Part shown: one piece after another, positions 43,800-56,278 of the stretch
How positions within the stretch are numbered: position 1 is the first letter of the stretch
How the letters are laid out: every line of letters begins with the position of its first letter
Assembly: GCA_018257865.1 (NCBI GenBank)
Contig: JAEUBA010000084.1
Span: 80,812-144,811 of the forward strand
DNA from: Stereocaulon alpinum
Taxonomy: Eukaryota; Ascomycota; Lecanoromycetes; Lecanorales; Stereocaulaceae
Length of the DNA: 64,000 nucleotides
Reading direction: 5' to 3'
Position numbers and translations under genes: made by a program
Notes under the pieces: generated by a model
Database searches by the model: none
What the model saw: only the letters and a program-made list of their open reading frames with translations
What the model was told of the DNA's origin: nothing

Positions 43800-46700
43800 A
43801 CTAAACCTTACCTGCAACACCAAGCCTCCGCTGCAACGCCTAACCTCATAATAACGCAACTAGTAGAAGACGAAGGGATAATAACACCGTTAGGAATCGT
43901 TCTTAAGGACCCTAAGAAGTTGTTAAGTACTGCCCTAGAGATATATATTACTAAAGTAATAAGCTCCTACTAAAGCTGTAAAGAAGAAGGATATAATCTA
44001 TAGATAAACTTCCTTAAAGACTTTAGCGATTAGGACGAAGCTTTATTTAGTAAGGTAGAGAAATATTTACTACGAAGCTTTAGGGAGCTACTTTTTAATC
44101 GTAGCGTCTTTATACCTAAGGATAGAACTTACGTCTATAAGCACCTAGCGAGGCTAGCAGTCCAACTATAGTCTAATTAGCCTACCGACGTATAAAAGCT
44201 AGTAAGGAAGTCTAACGTCAACCCTACTAACAACTCCAATATACCTAGCACGCCTGCCTCAGGAAATAACTCTAATATACCTAGCACACCTACCCCAAGT
44301 GAAAATTTCAACACGCCTGCCTTAACCTTAGCTAAATTTAAGATACCAACTAGGACCGGTACGCTACTTAACCTAATATAATAGTAACGCTTCCAGACAC
44401 TATTCCAAACGGCCCTAATTAATAGTTTTAAGATCTCTAACGCTATTGCTAATTACTAGGAGCAAGGCCTTTCCCGAGAGCTCACCGCGTTAACTAAGCT
44501 CTATACGGAAGAGATAAAATATAATAGAAGAAGCGACGCCTTTAACTATAAGCTAAAGATCTTCTTAACTACCGCCTCTAACGCAGGGATACTATTAACT
44601 AAGCTGTATATAGCGTTTTAGTATATACTAGCCGGTAATATACTTAATTTCTACTTTAGTAACTAATCTTCCTTTTTAGTAATAAACTTAGACTCGCTGC
44701 AGCTTACCTTTAAAGGAAACTTTAAAGGAAGAGAATACTAGATCGCCCGCCTTAATAAATAGAACAGCGTATCCTTATAACTATTTATTAACTATAATAA
44801 AGATAAGACCCTAACGGAGTACCTAGACGCTATAATATCGAGACTAAGAGAACTATAATACAGCCTAGACGAGAACCTTTATAGGGATAGCTTTATCTAC
44901 TAGAAGATAATTACTACTTATAAGTCTATACCTACCTACGAGATCGTCTGCCGAAAACTACTAAATACTATACAAAACCTTATTTAAGACCTCCGATTAT
45001 CCACAGCCTTATAAGACCGTCGCAGCCTTATATTACTAAGTAAAACGATATATACTAACCGCCGCTACCGAAACCGTGAATCCAGCAGTCGCAACCGCGA
45101 ATCCAGCAGTCGCAGCCAATCTAGATATCTAAGTAAGTTAAGATATAACTCTAATAATTCCAACCGCAGCCGCGACCGCGATTTAGTAAATAAAAAGCGG
45201 TACTTTATCTATAAGAAGGAAGGATACTAGTTAACCAATTACCCTAAGGAAGAACGCTAACGTAGCTTTAAGCAATACCTCACCGACGTTAAAGGCGAAA
45301 AAGAAGAATATAGCGAAGGCAGTGCTACCGAAGATACTGCTAACGATCCAGCCAATTAAGATAATAACAACGACGAATCGTTCCTAATATCTATAGGCGC
45401 TATCAACGGCAAGGCTGTATACCAAAAGCTCGCCAATTAGGCGACTTTATATACCGTTACCAAGGCGCTATCTATCTAGGATAATATTAATATCAATATC
45501 TAGGGAGGAGAAGCAATATACCGCCCAGCAAGCAGATACAGCAACAACTACTTTTATGGCCTTATAATTAACACCGGCGCTACCTATAACTTATTAGTAG
45601 GCTATAGCCAATACCTAGCACTACGGCGTAAGCAAAACGTTAATATTAACACCGACAAGGCTAGTAGTGCTCGATTTAAATTCGGTATTAGCGAAGCCTT
45701 ATTAAAAGGCACTATTACCGTCTATTCGCTAATTAGTATTATCGAATTCTATATTATTAACGCCGATACCCCATTCCTTCTCTACTTGCGCGACCTCAAC
45801 TAGGCCGGTTTTTATTTTAATAACCTTACTAACTACCTAGTTAGCAGCGATAGGCAAGTCCCTATCACACAGCTATATAGTTACCTATTCCTTATATAGG
45901 GAACCTCGCTGTCGAATACCTACTACCTTAATACCTACACGAGCGACAGCGAGGTTGCAAGTAGCCAGCTAAGTAAGTAAGACCTTAGACGTCTATACCG
46001 CCGCTTCAGCCATCTATCGATAACACGCCTAGCACGCTTGCTGAGGTAATCTAGCTACCAATTCGACTAGGAAGCTATCAATCAACTAGGCAAGTTCTAC
46101 TTAACTTACCAAAAATACGGAAGATTACTAGGAAGGTTTAAATTTACAATTAAAAACGACCTATAATTCAATTACTTAGTAGTAATTAATATTATATATC
46201 TTAATAGCCCTGCAGCCCTAGTCCTATATATAGTTGATAAGGCTATACGTTTCTAAACCGCTCGCTTTCTTAAGGATATATTAGCTGAGACGGTATAGGA
46301 TACCCTACGAGCCTGCTGGATTAATACCTACGTTAGACCTCCTAATATACTAGTCTACGACGCTAGTAAGTAATTCATTAGCACTGAATTCGCCTTTAAG
46401 GTAAAAGGGATAGCGATTAAATTAAAATACGTCCCTATTAAGGTATACTACTTAATTAGCCTTATTAAGCGCTACTACGTATCTCTTAGACGTGCGTATA
46501 ATATTATTCGAGAAGATCTGCTATAGCTAGGCAAGTAATTCGTCCTACAAATTACTATTAAGGCAATTAACGACACGGCTAGACCTAATAGACTAATACC
46601 TATACTACTCCTATTTAGTACGTTCCTAAGGCTTACTGAGCTAGACCCTATATACCTATTAATTACTAAAAGAGGCAAGGCTATTAAACGCGTAATAAAA

Positions 46701-48700
46701 GAAGCGTTAGAATTGCTAGTAAGGAGAGATATTACTAAAGCCTTACGCTACCGTAATAGTCTATAAAACGACGCTATCCTAGATACTGCTATTAGCAGCG
46801 AGGTTCTAGTATAGCGAAAAGGTAAAGGATAGAAGGGGCCCTACTAATTACTTACTATAGAAGATTAAGCCTATACGGTTAAACTCAGTAGCGGCCCTAC
46901 TACCTTCCGAATTATATTAGTTAAGCCTTACTTAACTGCCTCCTAGCCTCCTATAACTAAGTAACCGCCTCCTATATCTTAAGCAGACCTACCTACCGAA
47001 GAACCTACTACTACACGCTAAAACCCGCTATAATAGCGATAATTACCTACCCGCTACGCTTACCTTACTAATAAGGAGTAATTAGATATTAAGCTATTAA
47101 TAAAGCTCCGGTCGGAAGGCGCTATTCGCTTACTAAATAGCCTATTTATTAACTCCCGCTGAAAAGAAATCGACGGCCTTATTGCTGAAGGAGTCTTTAA
47201 AGTTATTAGTAAGTACGATATACCGCTAAATACCCGTATCTTTAGCTGCCGATTCGTCGATAATATTAAGTGGGATAGCGCTATACTATTCGAAAAGTCT
47301 AGACTAATCGTCTAAGCTTATAATAATAAAGGTAAGAAGGAGGTACTAACGTAGTTGCTAATAATTTAACGCGCTAGCTAACGCCTTATTATCTGCCTTA
47401 CTATAATTCTACTACGTAACCTCTACGTACGCGATATTTCGTAAGCTTATATATAGTTAACTTTAGTACTAAGCCGCCTAGTCTATATAAAGCCACCGTA
47501 AGGCACTAACTTAGGAGATAATATACTAAAAGTAGTCCGCCTACTATATAGCGTCCCAGAAGTAGGGACGTATTAGTTTAGGACCTACTATAACTACTAT
47601 ACTAAGAAGCTAGGCCTTACCGTCTCCTTATTTAATCCCTGCTTAATATTCTCTAAGCAGGTAATTATTAGCCTATAAACTAACAACTCACTATTCTGCG
47701 AGATAACCGAATACTTAGAGCTAGAAGAGTAAGCACGCCTTAATATAGGCTTTCTAGTAAAGCTAATTAAGAAGCTAGATAAAGAAAAAGACCTCCGATT
47801 TAATAGCACTACTATTTCTAATAAAACTTTTTCCGGTAACAGCGATATTCTAAAGCTCTCGTAGCAACGGTAATATAGCAAGATTAATACGATCGATACC
47901 GCCACCGCTAGCGATATTAAATCGCAATATATTAAGGAAAGGGCTTAAGGCGCCTATATAGCCTCTATATATTAACTAGAGATAGCCTTTACACTATTTA
48001 GAGCAGCCTAAATTACTCAGCCAGCGAAAGAAGACGCTGATTAGTTAAATAAATAGCTGAATTAGTAGAAGGAGAACTACTGCTAAGGCCTATAATTTGT
48101 TAAGCTTGCTTTAGAGAAGCTGAAACTACTAGTCTTCGTCGATACCGCCTTCGCTAACAACGCTAACCTTAGCTCCTAAATTAGGTACGTTATAGTCCTT
48201 ACTAACGAGTAACAGCTTAATAAATCGACGATTAATATTAGCAGTAATATTATCCACTAGAGTAGTACTAAATATAAGAGAGTTATAAGATCGGTGCTAG
48301 CTTTAGAGCTATATATAATAGTAGCAGGGTTCGATATTACTACCGCCCTATAATCTACTATTAAGGCTATTACTTAGGCGAAGATCCTACTAATTCTATA
48401 TACCGACTCCTACTCCCTATACGATTATATTATACGCCTTAGGACTACTGCTGAGAAACGCCTAATAATCGATATAATAGGACTGCGGCAGTCCTATAAG
48501 AGAAGGGAGATTAATAAGGTATAGTAGATTAATAGGAATTATAACTTAGTAGACGCTATAACTAAGGAGCGCTACTGCTAGGCGTTAAAGCAATTAGTAG
48601 ATAATAACGCTATTAAGTTGAAGATAAACGCCTAGGTAGAAAGGGAGGCTATAGTCTAACTAATTAGACTATAGTATTACTTAGCCTTACAGCCCCGTTT
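43800..48700 (+). pseudogene. Copia gag-pol relic
   Basis: Segments in order: a Gag region with zinc-knuckle remnant KRYFIYKKEGYQLTNYPKEE near 45,200 (Cys changed to Tyr); a protease-like GLIINTGATYNLL near 45,560; integrase, with LVYDASKQFISTEFAFK near 46,340; RT, with CRFVDNIKWDSAILFEKSRL near 47,250 and YIKPPQGTNLGDN near 47,490; and RNase H with LILYTDSYSLYDYI near 48,395 and an adjacent GLRQSYKRREI. Many in-frame TAG codons, so no product. Confidence 0.8.
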
Positions 48701-48770
48701 CTATACTAGCTAATTACTAGATTTAGCGTCGATTAGCACTGTTTTTTCGACTTTCTAAAACTTTTGCTAG

Positions 48771-48974
48771 TATTGGAATAATATTACTCCGCTCCGCAAT
48801 AAGCGGCTTAGCGCTAACTCCTAGATAAAACACCATAGCTTAGCTAGCTAGATTCAATCAATCCCTAGTTTACTAAGCCTAATAGACACCCTGCTAATCA
48901 GGTTGTCTGGGGCAGGTAATAGGGGATCAAGCTACCTACTAATCGGTAGAACTCAGCAAGAGGGTCTACCGACA
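48771..48974 (+). repeat. Copia 3' LTR, 204 bp
   Basis: Begins tattggaataa (TG changed to TA at the inner edge) and ends ctaccgaca directly before CGTAG. Confidence 0.9.
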
Positions 48975-49071
48975 CGTAGGAACCATTCACGTAATCGCTA
49001 TAATGGAGTCATACAGGAGTGGATGACTATGCAAAAAAGAAGCAACTCCCTCGATGAAAATAACACGGATA

Positions 49072-49511
49072 TCAGCAGCTGCTTGGGAACGTGGTGACCA
49101 AAAGCGTGGCTTGCGGTGCTGTGACTCCGGCCGTATCAAATACTATTGTCGTGGTTACATCAAGAGTTGTCGTGGTTGAGGTAGTGTCAAAGTTGGTAGA
49201 ACCAGGCTCATTGCTATTTGAAACTTTAATCAGATCCATGAATCATGTTTGTGGTAGTAGTGGTCAAGGTAGCTTGCTGGGTACACTTATATTGTAATTG
49301 TGGAGGTGGTCACTGTTGATGTTGTGACGAGCTGCATTATCTGCATGTCGCCGGAGAACGTACTACCTGAGGAGATCGTGTAGTCCAGCCCAGCATATTT
49401 GTAAGGTGGGCCTACTAGAGCAGTCACGTGGGTGCGCGATTTATAGGTATTGTTTCGATCATAAACTGCCGACGACCAAGCGTAGGCGCTGACGTGATCT
49501 CGCTGGCACAT
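49072..49511 (-). pseudogene. Fragment of a Thr-rich secreted/surface-type protein
   Basis: On the minus strand 49511-49287 reads HVSAYAWSSAVYDRNNTYKS, then THVTALVGPPYKYAGLDYTI and VTTSTVTTSTITI before a stop. In another frame, 49190 down to 49072 reads NFDTTSTTTTLDVTTTIVFD and on to TLLVTTFPSSC, then stop. The two parts could be joined by an intron or separated by a frameshift. The 5' part is missing; sequence above 49515 is unrelated. I recognise no family; Thr-rich stretches suggest a cell-wall protein tail. Confidence 0.35.
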
Positions 49512-50047
49512 AATTGCTATATAAGAGTATAATATCGATAATAATTATAGAGTATTCTAGAGTATTAATTAGTCTATAATCTCTTATAGATTACTCTTAC
49601 CTCTAGACTTAGAATTGAATTATTTTATTAGTGATTACGGACGGATAGTTTGTAGAGGTAAGTACGTAGGGATAATAATTAGAGAGTAGGTCAAAGAGAA
49701 TTATTATTAGCGGTACGATTAGTGAGATTGAGTTGGTCTAAAAGAGGTTCTAGAGAGCTGAAAGATAGTTCGAACAGGTATAGTAGACTAGACTGCAGCA
49801 GTTCTAGGTAACAAGAGTGGTCCGCTTTCCCCCGTCAAGTTGGGTCTAGTAATTTCGTTGGTATCTGTTTCTGGAAGAGTAGGAGCTCTGTAAGACTCCG
49901 TGTGTTAGTAGAGGAGGCAGTACATATTTCACCACACTTTCTCTGCTTTGTGATATACGGTCAGGCTTGCGCTCGATACAGATCGACTATGTCTCATACG
50001 TAAGGTCTTACCGGTCTGCCGAGGGGACAGATACTCGTTGCTAGTTT
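49512..50047. other. Intergenic region, partly AT-rich
   Basis: 49,515-49,720 is AT-rich with RIP-like composition; the rest is mixed. No gene is seen. It holds the 3' flank of the DUF7708 gene. Confidence 0.4.
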
Positions 50048-51769
50048 TCAGTCTATTTCTGCTCTCACCGCGCGCCCTCGTGCACGGAATGGCATTGCTG
50101 GACCCGTAAAACTTCTACGTTTTTGCTGAGGTCCACTGTTGGCGAAGCTTTGGAGCGGGTCAAAAGGCATCTTCTTGCCCTTGTGGTGAGACATTCTCCC
50201 AAGTTTCAACAAGATACTGTCCTTCTGTAGGTACTGAGTATCTGGACCATAGCTCAAAATCATGATTTTCAAAATCGTCGCAGTATCACGCTCGGACAGC
50301 CTCCGCGAGAGTTCCTGAAGACGCTCCCGACACTGAAATGCGCTAACAGGATCCATAGCCCCTCCTTCGACCATGATGTAAACAAGTCTGAAATTTTGAA
50401 GAGAACTCCCGAGGAGATTGATGTAATCGTCGTCGAACTGCGCATCCAGGAATTGGCGCAGCTGAAAGGAAAGCTTCGAGTCGGTACGGGAAACGGGGTC
50501 AAGAGTCAAAGTCTGGTAGATTAAGCTCTTCAGGACCTCAACGGCCGAGTAATAGGTCTGTTCCTGTGGCTTCAGCACCCAGAGGACAGCGATACCGGCA
50601 TTACGGAGTTGTTGAATCATATTGGTGCAGAAGTCACGGATGTAAAAGCGGTTCTTGAAGGATGCTCGGATGGTGATAGAAGAGGAACGCTGGCCGACAT
50701 TCCAGTCGTGTAGTTCGGAAGACGCCCAAAAAGGCCGACACTTTGATCTCTTTGACACGAAGCGATGCTTGTCGCGGATGAGGAGCGATGCTTGTAGACT
50801 AGATTTGTGATCTACGCTGCATGCCGTGGAGATCAAGGCAAGGGCTTGTGTCAGTTGGATATCAGAGAGAGCATGACGGCACTCGAGCAGTGTGCTAGCT
50901 TTTATAGACTGGTCGAGTACCATGTCTTCCCTGAGCTGCTGGACCAGGGCTGTGAGAGCTTGGAGCTCATGATGCACATCTCTCTGCTCTGCCTGGCTAC
51001 TGGTGATGGCCAAATCCGCTATCCTCCGAGTTGCTCGCCGAATGTCCTCGAGAAGGTCATCATATCGCAGCGCCGCTGGCTTTGTGATTGAGTGAATGGC
51101 ATGTGCGATTCTGCCCTCTTCGTACCAGTCCAAAGCGCGGACCAAGAATTTCATGATGTGTGCGTACAGCATGCAGACCGCTTGCTTCACCGCATTGATT
51201 GGATACAAGTATGCAGCTACTTCAACTCGAGGGAGTGCTTCGGCAACATCGCAAAGGCCTGTGATGATAGTCCTTCCTAGGTTTTCGTGTTCGACGATAG
51301 CCTGGTAGTCTTATGCAAGTTATCAACCGTTGCAATTTATCTTTATGTGCAGTGGATACCCACGCCGAACACCAGTTTCATAGCCCCCCAAGCGAGCGCA
51401 ACATATTCTGGATGATGCTGCACTAGCACGTCCATAACGTTGCCATAATAGCAGATCCTCTTGGAGAGCTCCGTGATACATCGACGGGTCTTGGAATTTG
51501 TGTGCTCGTTCTCGTAGTGCTTCTGGGCCGTAACGACAGCATCCAAGACATCGGCCAGGCTCGTTGCCTCAAGAATATGTCGTCTCTTCTTTGATCGTCG
51601 TGTGGAGCTTTGTTTGATTATTTCTAGAGCTTGATCGAAAGCTACTTGGGCCGGCTCGAAGACAGAGGGTCTGCTTCAACATCAGGTCTGCCCACGAACG
51701 ACAGTAGCAAGAGGCTTACGATGGGTTCAAGCTTGCTTCACTGTAATAGTGCGCCAGACCAGATGCCAT
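50048..51769 (-). CDS. DUF7708/STAND-like (NLR-type N-terminus) protein
   Basis: Three exons, 51720-51769, 51360-51670 and 50048-51309, 540 aa; introns of 49 and 50 nt with correct phases. Starts MASGLAHYYSEASLNPS. Residues about 30-260 match the N-terminal module found in fungal NACHT/STAND proteins (DUF7708): YYGNVMDVLVQHHPEYVALA, WGAMKLVFGVDYQAIVEHEN, LPRVEVAAYLYP, LYAHIMKFLVRALDWYEEG and an amphipathic helix region (DVHHELQALTALVQQLRED). The second half (SSITIRASFKNRFYIRDFCT, IAVLWVLKPQEQTYYSAVEV, NFRLVYIMVEGGAMDP) looks like a reduced NTPase-like domain, but I see no Walker A motif. There are no ankyrin, WD or TPR repeats. Relatives are fungal NLR-like proteins implicated in non-self recognition; a role here is inference. 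Confidence 0.8.
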
Positions 51770-52027
51770 ACCAGACGAGGGATGACTTGAGTTTCAACCT
51801 CTTTCCGATACATTATCAATTCTTAATGCAGCGTCCAGACTTATGCCCGGCTCAGACTCTCAGGCCTTAAGAAGCCACGGTCTTAGGGTGGCGGAGCTCT
51901 ATATCACCGTGGCGGAGCTCTATCGTGGCGCAGCGATGACGTGCACCGCTAGTGTGAGCTCCCTCAGTGATAAGGCTATGCTGTACAATTCCACTTCCCA
52001 GCTTTTCCGATATCAAGGCTACGCCTT
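51770..52027. promoter_or_regulatory. 258-bp divergent promoter with duplicated 15-bp site
   Basis: Separates the start codons of the DUF7708 gene and the AAA ATPase gene. The 15-mer GTGGCGGAGCTCTAT occurs twice, at 51888-51902 and 51909-51923, 21 bp apart, about two helical turns. This could be a paired factor site used by both genes. The right boundary depends on the start chosen for the AAA gene. Confidence 0.5.
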
Positions 52028-55000
52028 ATGCAGGCACTATGGGTCTACAACAGCACAGATCTCGTTGATCGTCATGCGTCGTCCTTGAGCTCAGAGAGCC
52101 CAGAGTCATCTGTCCTAGGATCACCAGAGCCAACATTAGGTACGTGGAGACACCATTGAGCTTCCTGTGACAATGTCTCTGGATGACCTTTCGGAAGAAT
52201 GCTAACTTATCAGTAGAGCTCGAAACCTTATCCAGGCCGGAAAGCGAGGAAGGAGATATCGAAAGCCACTTACAACGTTTAGCCAGTAACGAAGACGCCG
52301 AGACCGATGCATCCTCAATAGCTGGGAGTCTACAAAGTAGTGAGGGTTATGATGAGTCTGACGAGGACCAAGCCTCTCCATACATCTCCGATGAGCGAGA
52401 TGACGAAGACATAGACGAGGACAACGCCGTGAAAAACTTCGACTTCACAAGACCAGTCATCAATAGCAACATTAGTGGTCCAAAGACTCCGGATCCTGCA
52501 CCTGTAGAGCAGATTTATACAAGATTGCTAGGGTAAACCTCTCACCAAGAGAATGAAGCGAGACTGACAACCTCGTAGCATACTCGAGAACCGTTTCTAC
52601 AGCAGGATAACCATATCTGACGACCTTAGTGCAGGCAGCACGATTGAAGAGCGAAACCTTCTTGCGTTACGAGGCCGTGGTAACAAGGCATCAGATTCCG
52701 ACCCTTTGCCGGCAGCGTCAACAACACGCTCCGCGTTGCAGGAATATCAGATGCAATTGATGCAGCTAGAGCAACAAAGGCTCTGGATGGCTCGGCAAGA
52801 GCAAGCGTCCCATATTGCTCCCACCAGTTCTGCAGGAATGGACATGAGGACTGTAGCCTCGGCTCCAAGTGGGATAGTTCCTACGACTCTCATGTCGAAT
52901 GGAGTCGACGAAAACACGATTGAAACAAACCTGAAACATGTTTTAGAGGGAGAGGATCCTTCAAAACTAGATCCACAGAAGCTACAAAAATATATTGACT
53001 TATTGCAAGCACAGGCCCAACACTTTGAGTCGATACAGAGCAGAAAGGCGCCCTATAGGTACCAAATTATCTATCGCATTAAGAGACCGGAGCTCGTCCA
53101 GCAACGCAGTGGTAAGCAAACGCAGGAGGCTCGATATATGCCATTCTTTGACCATCCAGAGTGGGTCAAGGGTCAGGGACCTGCAAGTCTCATTCAGTGC
53201 AACCTACCGCTGACCAATTTTGAACTCTACCTTGAGAAGAACAAGGACATTGCTTTTATTGTGTACCGCAACTTTGACACAGATTCGGCGCGCATCGCAG
53301 CTAAGCCGGGTACAGACGATATTGCAAGTGACAGAGCCACACATCTTCCCCAATATACAAGCGAGACTGTACGACCTGTTAATAACGATCTCATCGAAGC
53401 AACAAAGGCCCTGCTGAACTCTAAGCAGGAGTATACGGAGTTAGTACGCGAATTCTCCGCATCACTCGAGTTGCCGGCACCATACCTATTTATCTATCAT
53501 AGCCGCAGGAGCTTGGAAGACTTTCAGGATAGTCTCCCTCCGCACGCTAAAGCTCAGCTATCTCTTTTGATGCAATACGTCACAGAACATTATGCAGACG
53601 AGTATGCAGCTGCGGACTCTTTGCTATCCCGGAAGAAGATTTCGCCCGAACATCTTCGCTATTTATTCAAGCCCGGAGACCTCCTAGTCTCACGCATTAA
53701 TGATCAATACATGGGCTTCGTTTCCACGTCGTGGCCAAACATCAATGAGAACCGAAAGGTCTCAAGAATGCGAGCGGCTACATCTCAGATTGGCACGGCA
53801 TTGTCTCTGTACGGCTCTGACGACGCTGAGGCAAGGATGGCAACTGACAGAGTTACCATTCACGTCTGCAACCTCAGTGTCTGGCACTGGGCTTTTGACG
53901 GAAATTTCCAACGCCAACATAAAACGCTCCAGCTTGAGATCCCCGCTGCCGAGGATGGGGAGAATGATCCAGAGATCAAAGGCAAGAAAAAGGTTGAAGC
54001 GCGACGCGAAAGCCCCATAGACGGCATAGGAGAGAAGAACATCTCGGACCTAAACGTGTTCCCAATGCAATTTGCATCACCTGAGATTGTCGACAAGTGT
54101 CGGCGGCGTGGTAAAACCTTCTGGAAATGTCGTACCCGCAGCTATGTATCATACCAAGACACTGAAAGTGACAGCATTCAGAATTCGGTGAGCCCTTTCA
54201 TGTCTGGAGCCTAGGTGAACGCCAAGTTAAATGATATTGTAGGTCGATGAGCGATACATGATTGATCTTAAGACTCACAGGAGCTTGCATCCAGAAAATA
54301 GATATCGTCAAACCGAATTGAGGGACGAGCTTGGCCCGGAAGCTTTAGCTCGAGATGCGCCGCCTGATGAGCAATTCGAGCTTTTGCTTCCTCTGGAGAT
54401 CAAAGGTTATAACCTTCGACGCAAAAAATGGTTCGACCTTGTGGCCGACCGCATCTCCGACGTGACATGGAATAAGGAAGCGTTCCAAAATCTCGTCATC
54501 GATCGTAAAGCCCGCGATCTCATTAGAGCCCTCGTTAGCAATCAATTGGCCGCTGAGAAAGGCACAGATCTGATAATGGGCAAAGGCAACGGCCTCATTC
54601 TGCTACTGCACGGAGGCCCCGGCACAGGCAAGACACTGACCGCAGAAAGCGTTGCTGAAATTGCAGAGAAGCCCCTCTATCGCGTGACGTGCGGAGATGT
54701 CGGTACCAAAGCTGAGGACGTGGAGAAATATCTTGAGTCTGTCCTCCACCTAGGCAAGATCTGGGGTTGTGTGGTACTTCTCGATGAAGCGGACGTGTTC
54801 CTCGAACAGCGCAGCCTGGATGACATGGACCGAAACGCACTAGTCTCCGTATTCCTACGTGTGCTCGAATACTACGAAGGCATCCTCATACTCACAAGCA
54901 ACCGCGTAGGTACCTTCGATGAAGCCTTCAAATCCCGCATCCAACTCGCATTGCACTATCCAGTGTTAGGCTCATACCAGCGCCTACGCATCTGGGAAAA

Positions 55001-55286
55001 CTTCCTCAATCGGCTGGAGTCGTTTGGAGATGATGACAAGATCGATATTACGGATTTACGCGACCATTTGAACGATTTGAAGGAAGAAAAGTTGAACGGG
55101 CGGCAGATTAGGAATGCGATCACGACTGCCAGGCAGTATGCTGAGTGGAAGGGAAGTAAGCTGACTTATGAGCATTTGAGTGATGTTATTGAGGTATCAG
55201 GGCGATTTGACAAGTATCTCGATCGGCTTAATAGTGGCTTTACGCAGGATCAGCTTGCGGAAGATAAGGGGTTGCGACTGGCTTAA
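52028..55286 (+). CDS. DUF7025-type AAA+ ATPase
   Basis: Four exons, 52028-52139, 52214-52532, 52579-54187 and 54243-55286, about 1027 aa; introns of 74, 46 and 55 nt, all in phase. The start at 52028 (MQALWVYNSTDLVDR) is the most likely ATG but the frame is open further upstream. Residues about 38-143 are acidic and disordered (SDEDQASPYISDERDDED). A coiled-coil stretch EYQMQLMQLEQQRLWMARQE follows at about 198. The middle part resembles the fungal DUF7025 domain (SASLELPAPYLFIYHSRRSL, YLFKPGDLLVS). The C-terminal AAA+ module has Walker A GGPGTGKT at about 804-811, Walker B CVVLLDEAD at about 856-864, sensor ILTSNRVGTFDEAFKSRI, and a lid region (LNGRQIRNAITTARQYAEWK). It probably remodels a protein or nucleic-acid partner; the partner is unknown. 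Divergent from the DUF7708 gene and intact among RIP-mutated DNA. Confidence 0.85.
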
Positions 55287-55579
55287 CGGTGCAAAGTGTA
55301 GATATCTAATCGAGATCCTATACGTTCTCCTTCTTAAGACCATATAGGATCCTAGGGTAAATTAGAAGCGTGATTAGGTTAGAGTAAGAGGGGATTTTCG
55401 TAGGGACTTAGAAATTTCTAGGTATTACCTATATTATAATAATCTCGTGACTTTCGGAACTTTACGTAGCCCCTCTACTATATTTTGCTATAAAACCTAC
55501 GTAACCTTCTATAACTACTAATACGGCTATAAACCCCTTAAACGGGTAGAATTAAAGCTAGAAATATATATAATTAGTT
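55287..55579. other. AT-rich, RIP-like sequence after the ATPase gene
   Basis: From about 55,300 the composition changes abruptly to the AT-rich, CA/TG-poor type. No coding relic recognised. It marks the proximal edge of the subtelomeric repeat zone. Confidence 0.5.
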
Positions 55580-56278
55580 TGTTACGGGTTATCCCGTAAT
55601 ATAACTAACTAGGATAAAAGGAACGCGTAGGAAGACGTAGGGCCTATTATAATAGAAGGATTATAAGGATATAGGATAGATCCTAGATATCCTTCTAGGA
55701 TATATAGGATATAGGGTAGATCTTAGATATCCTCTAAGCTTAGCTCTAAGGATAGGTAAATATATAAGAAAAGGGTTTCCTTTAGTAGAATATTTTCTTA
55801 TCTCTTTATATTTAACTTATATAATAGAGAGGAGTTTTAGCTAAAGGTACTTTAATAACTATCTATCTCTATTACCTTTTTAGTACTTAATATACTATAT
55901 AATTTACCCGTAGGAGTTAAATATAACGGGGTGGTTTAACTCCTACGGGTAAATCACATAGTGTATTAAGCACTAGAAGGTAATAGAGATAGATAGTCGT
56001 TAAATTATCTTTAGCTAAGACTCCTCTCTATTATATAAGTTAAATATAAGGAGATAAGAAAATATTCTGCTAAAGGAAAACCCTTCCTTATATATTCGCC
56101 TTAATTATACTAAGCCCTAATATAATCTAGGTGATCTAGCCCTATATCTACTATATTACCCTATAATCTGCCTGATATATTCTAGATCACTTATATTACT
56201 AGGTCCTCTCCTGAGTATCCTTTACCTACTAACCCTATCACGTGCATTGCTCGTGACCTTGCGGGGTTACCCGTAACA
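55580..56278. repeat. Foldback (long inverted repeat) element or solo LTR
   Basis: 699 bp starting TGTTACGGGT and ending ACCCGTAACA, perfect 10-bp terminal inverted repeats with TG...CA ends. The centre is a long imperfect palindrome: about 55,775-55,922 pairs with about 55,937-56,088 (for example ctatctatctctattacc against ggtaatagagatagatag), with the axis near 55,930. Mismatches are mostly RIP-type. No clear target duplication, no coding. Confidence 0.7.

Larger units (their letters stand above)
43539..48974 (+). mobile_element. Complete Copia retrotransposon, RIP-decayed
   Basis: 5436 bp with 204-bp LTRs (43539-43742 and 48771-48974) and a perfect 5-bp target duplication CGTAG (43534-43538 and 48975-48979). 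The internal part reads gag, integrase, RT, RNase H in Copia order, with TAG/TAA codons where Gln or Trp is expected. The first third keeps more CA dinucleotides than the Gypsy block, so RIP is less complete here. Same family as the LTR at base 1-75. Confidence 0.9.

Noticed and set aside
45060..45130. Short tandem repeat (gaatccagcagtcgca twice) that might suggest a repeat array
   Set aside because: Only two units, inside the Arg/Ser-rich part of the Copia Gag; not a CRISPR or satellite.
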